Source: DATJUF01 sp035524095 | Lineage (GTDB): Bacteria; Desulfobacterota; Binatia; Binatales; Binataceae | Direction of reading: 5' to 3' | NCBI GenBank assembly: GCA_035524095.1 | Contig: DATKPK010000278.1 | Coordinates: 1-7,181, forward strand | DNA length: 7,181 nt | In this document: positions 5,649 through 7,181 of the stretch, piece by piece | How the letters are laid out: each line of letters opens with the position of its first letter | Numbering within the stretch: the first letter of the stretch is position 1 | Program-made: the position numbers and the translations under genes | The notes under the pieces: generated by a model | Database searches by the model: none | Seen by the model: only the letters and a program-made list of their open reading frames with translations | What the model was told of the DNA's origin: nothing

Positions 5649-7181
5649 ATGTTTGAGAAGTTGTTCGAAGCGGCCCTTGCCAACCGCTTGATGACAATCG
5701 TGCTTGTTCTCGTGTTCATCGCGATCGGCGTGCGCGCGATGCTTCTATTGCCGATTGACGCTTCACCCGACGTAACGCCCAATGTAGTTCAGATAGTCAC
5801 CGAAGCGCCGGGGCTGGGGTCCACCGAAGTCGAAAAGTTGGTGACGTTTCCCGTGGAAATTTCGATGCGGGGATTGCCGGGGATCAAGCAAATTCGCTCA
5901 ATCTCACGTTTCGGCCTGTCGTCGGTCTCGGTCTATTTCGAAGAAGGATATGATATCTACTTCATTCGCCGGCTTGTTATGGAACGGCTACCACAAGCCT
6001 CCGCGATGATTCCCAAGGGTTACGGGCCGCCAGAAATGACGCCAGTCTCGACCACCTTAGGAGAGATTTTCCAATTCCAGGTCACCGACCCGCATCGTTC
6101 CCTCATGGAACTACGCTCGATCCTGGATTGGCAGATTGCTCCTCGCATCAAGGAAGTGGCCGGCGTTGTCGAAGTGAACAGTTATGGCGGCGAACTCAAA
6201 ACCTACGAAGTGCAACTGCGCCCAGACGCGTTGGTCGCATATAAGATCAAACTTGAGGATGTGTTTCACGCACTTGAGAACAATAATCAGAGCGCGGGCG
6301 GCGGCTATATCATTCATAATGGTGAGCAGCAGGTAATTCGAGGATCCGGATTGATCACCAGCTTGGCTGACGTGCGTAATATCGTCGTCGGCAGCCGAGA
6401 TGGTGTACCAATATACGTGGGTAATCTAGGGAATGTGGCATTTGCGCCGATGCTTCGACAGGGCGCGGTCACGCATGACGGCAAGGGCGAGACTGTGGTG
6501 GGTGTGGTGATGCTGCTGATCGGGCAGAACTCACGTACGGTCGTAGATCGCGTCAAAGCGAAGCTCGCGGAAATCGAACCGTCACTACCCCCGGGCGTCA
6601 GTGTCGTGCCCTACTATGATCGTTCTGAACTGATCAAGCGCACAATTAAGACGGTCGTACACAATCTGGCTGAGGGCGCGATCTTAGTTAGCGTATTACT
6701 ATACCTGTTTCTCGGAAACGTACGCGCAAGTCTGATCGTTGCTTCGGTGATCCCGCTCTCGATGCTGGCCGCGTTTATCGGGATGAACTGGATGGGCGTG
6801 TCCGGCAATCTGATGAGCCTCGGCGCTATCGATTTCGGACTGATTGTCGATGGCTCAGTAGTGATGATCGAAAATATCTTTCATCGACTGTCTCACAGTT
6901 CCGCGGATGGAAGCTCAATGTCTCATCGTGTATTCGAAGCTGGACGCGAAGTATTGCGTCCAATCGTGTTCTCGATCGGAATTATTATCGTTGTCTATGT
7001 GCCGATACTCACTTTTCAGGAGGTCGAAGGTAAAATGTTCCGCCCGATGGCGTTGACAGTAATCTTCGCGCTCTCGGGGTCGTTGCTATTCGCCCTGACT
7101 TACATTCCGGTGACGGCGTCGCTTCTTTTGAAAAAGCCTTCGCAGGTTCAACCATGGCTAGCGCGACAAGCCGATCGTGTT
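5649..7181 (+). CDS. czcA: CzcA-type heavy-metal RND efflux pump, N-terminal half (cut by the window end)
   Basis: The first 511 residues of the inner-membrane proton/metal antiporter are present; family members run to about 1030-1060 residues, so roughly half lies beyond the window. The frame is open to the last base. TM1 is at about 14-33, followed by the typical LPIDASPDVTPN (34-45) and the large periplasmic porter loop. TM2 to TM6 fall at about 342-490. TM4 carries DFGLIVDGSVVMIEN with Asp395, Asp401 and Glu408, corresponding to the proton-relay acids D402, D408 and E415 of Cupriavidus CzcA. That pattern marks the HME-RND group for divalent cations (Co, Zn, Cd or Ni) and argues against Cu/Ag pumps of the CusA type, which lack the first acid. 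The exact metal cannot be fixed from this. GAGGGA at 5632-5637 lies 11 bases before the ATG, slightly long spacing. It is the third gene of the czcCBA operon. Confidence 0.95.
   Translation, partial: MFEKLFEAALANRLMTIVLVLVFIAIGVRAMLLLPIDASPDVTPNVVQIVTEAPGLGSTEVEKLVTFPVEISMRGLPGIKQIRSISRFGLSSVSVYFEEGYDIYFIRRLVMERLPQASAMIPKGYGPPEMTPVSTTLGEIFQFQVTDPHRSLMELRSILDWQIAPRIKEVAGVVEVNSYGGELKTYEVQLRPDALVAYKIKLEDVFHALENNNQSAGGGYIIHNGEQQVIRGSGLITSLADVRNIVVGSRDGVPIYVGNLGNVAFAPMLRQGAVTHDGKGETVVGVVMLLIGQNSRTVVDRVKAKLAEIEPSLPPGVSVVPYYDRSELIKRTIKTVVHNLAEGAILVSVLLYLFLGNVRASLIVASVIPLSMLAAFIGMNWMGVSGNLMSLGAIDFGLIVDGSVVMIENIFHRLSHSSADGSSMSHRVFEAGREVLRPIVFSIGIIIVVYVPILTFQEVEGKMFRPMALTVIFALSGSLLFALTYIPVTASLLLKKPSQVQPWLARQADRV

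Noticed and set aside
1..7181. CRISPR arrays, tRNA or rRNA genes, long direct repeats
   Set aside because: No regularly spaced repeats or RNA-gene signatures were seen on reading both strands.

Overview
The window comes from a Gram-negative bacterium, probably a proteobacterium. The right half encodes a tripartite RND metal-efflux pump that spans both membranes, and one left-half gene encodes a lipoprotein with a clear lipobox. Base composition is moderate to slightly GC-rich. Nothing visible fixes the genus.

Layout. (1) At the far left edge is the 5' start of an IS3-family transposase OrfA, reading leftwards out of the window. The outer end of the element probably lies near position 140. 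(2) Three same-strand (minus) genes occupy about 253-2780. In transcription order they are a small lipoprotein of unknown function (2780-2166), a 61-residue cysteine-rich peptide with a strong ribosome binding site (2039-1854), and a 489-residue protein (1722-253). The last combines an N-terminal region with a MACPF-like pore-former signature and C-terminal LGFP repeats, a module linked to cell-envelope binding. A hairpin with a short T run follows this gene and may end the unit. The gap between the peptide and the large protein holds a perfect 9-bp inverted repeat overlapped by a 7-codon mini-ORF. (3) A gene-poor stretch of about 480 bases (2781-3259) separates the two divergent blocks and contains only weak signals. 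(4) On the plus strand is a czcCBA-type heavy-metal efflux operon: outer-membrane factor CzcC (3260-4492), periplasmic adaptor CzcB (4489-5607, TTG start overlapping the czcC stop), and the first half of inner-membrane pump CzcA (5649 to the window end). No metal-responsive regulator is present in the window.

How it fits together. The Czc proteins should form one proton-driven CBA complex expelling divalent cations from periplasm and cytoplasm to the outside. The minus-strand block is the less ordinary part: a candidate pore-former with an envelope-binding tail, preceded by a cysteine-rich peptide and next to an insertion sequence. It looks like accessory DNA. Its role as an antagonistic or toxin-like unit is inference from motifs and arrangement, not demonstrated here.
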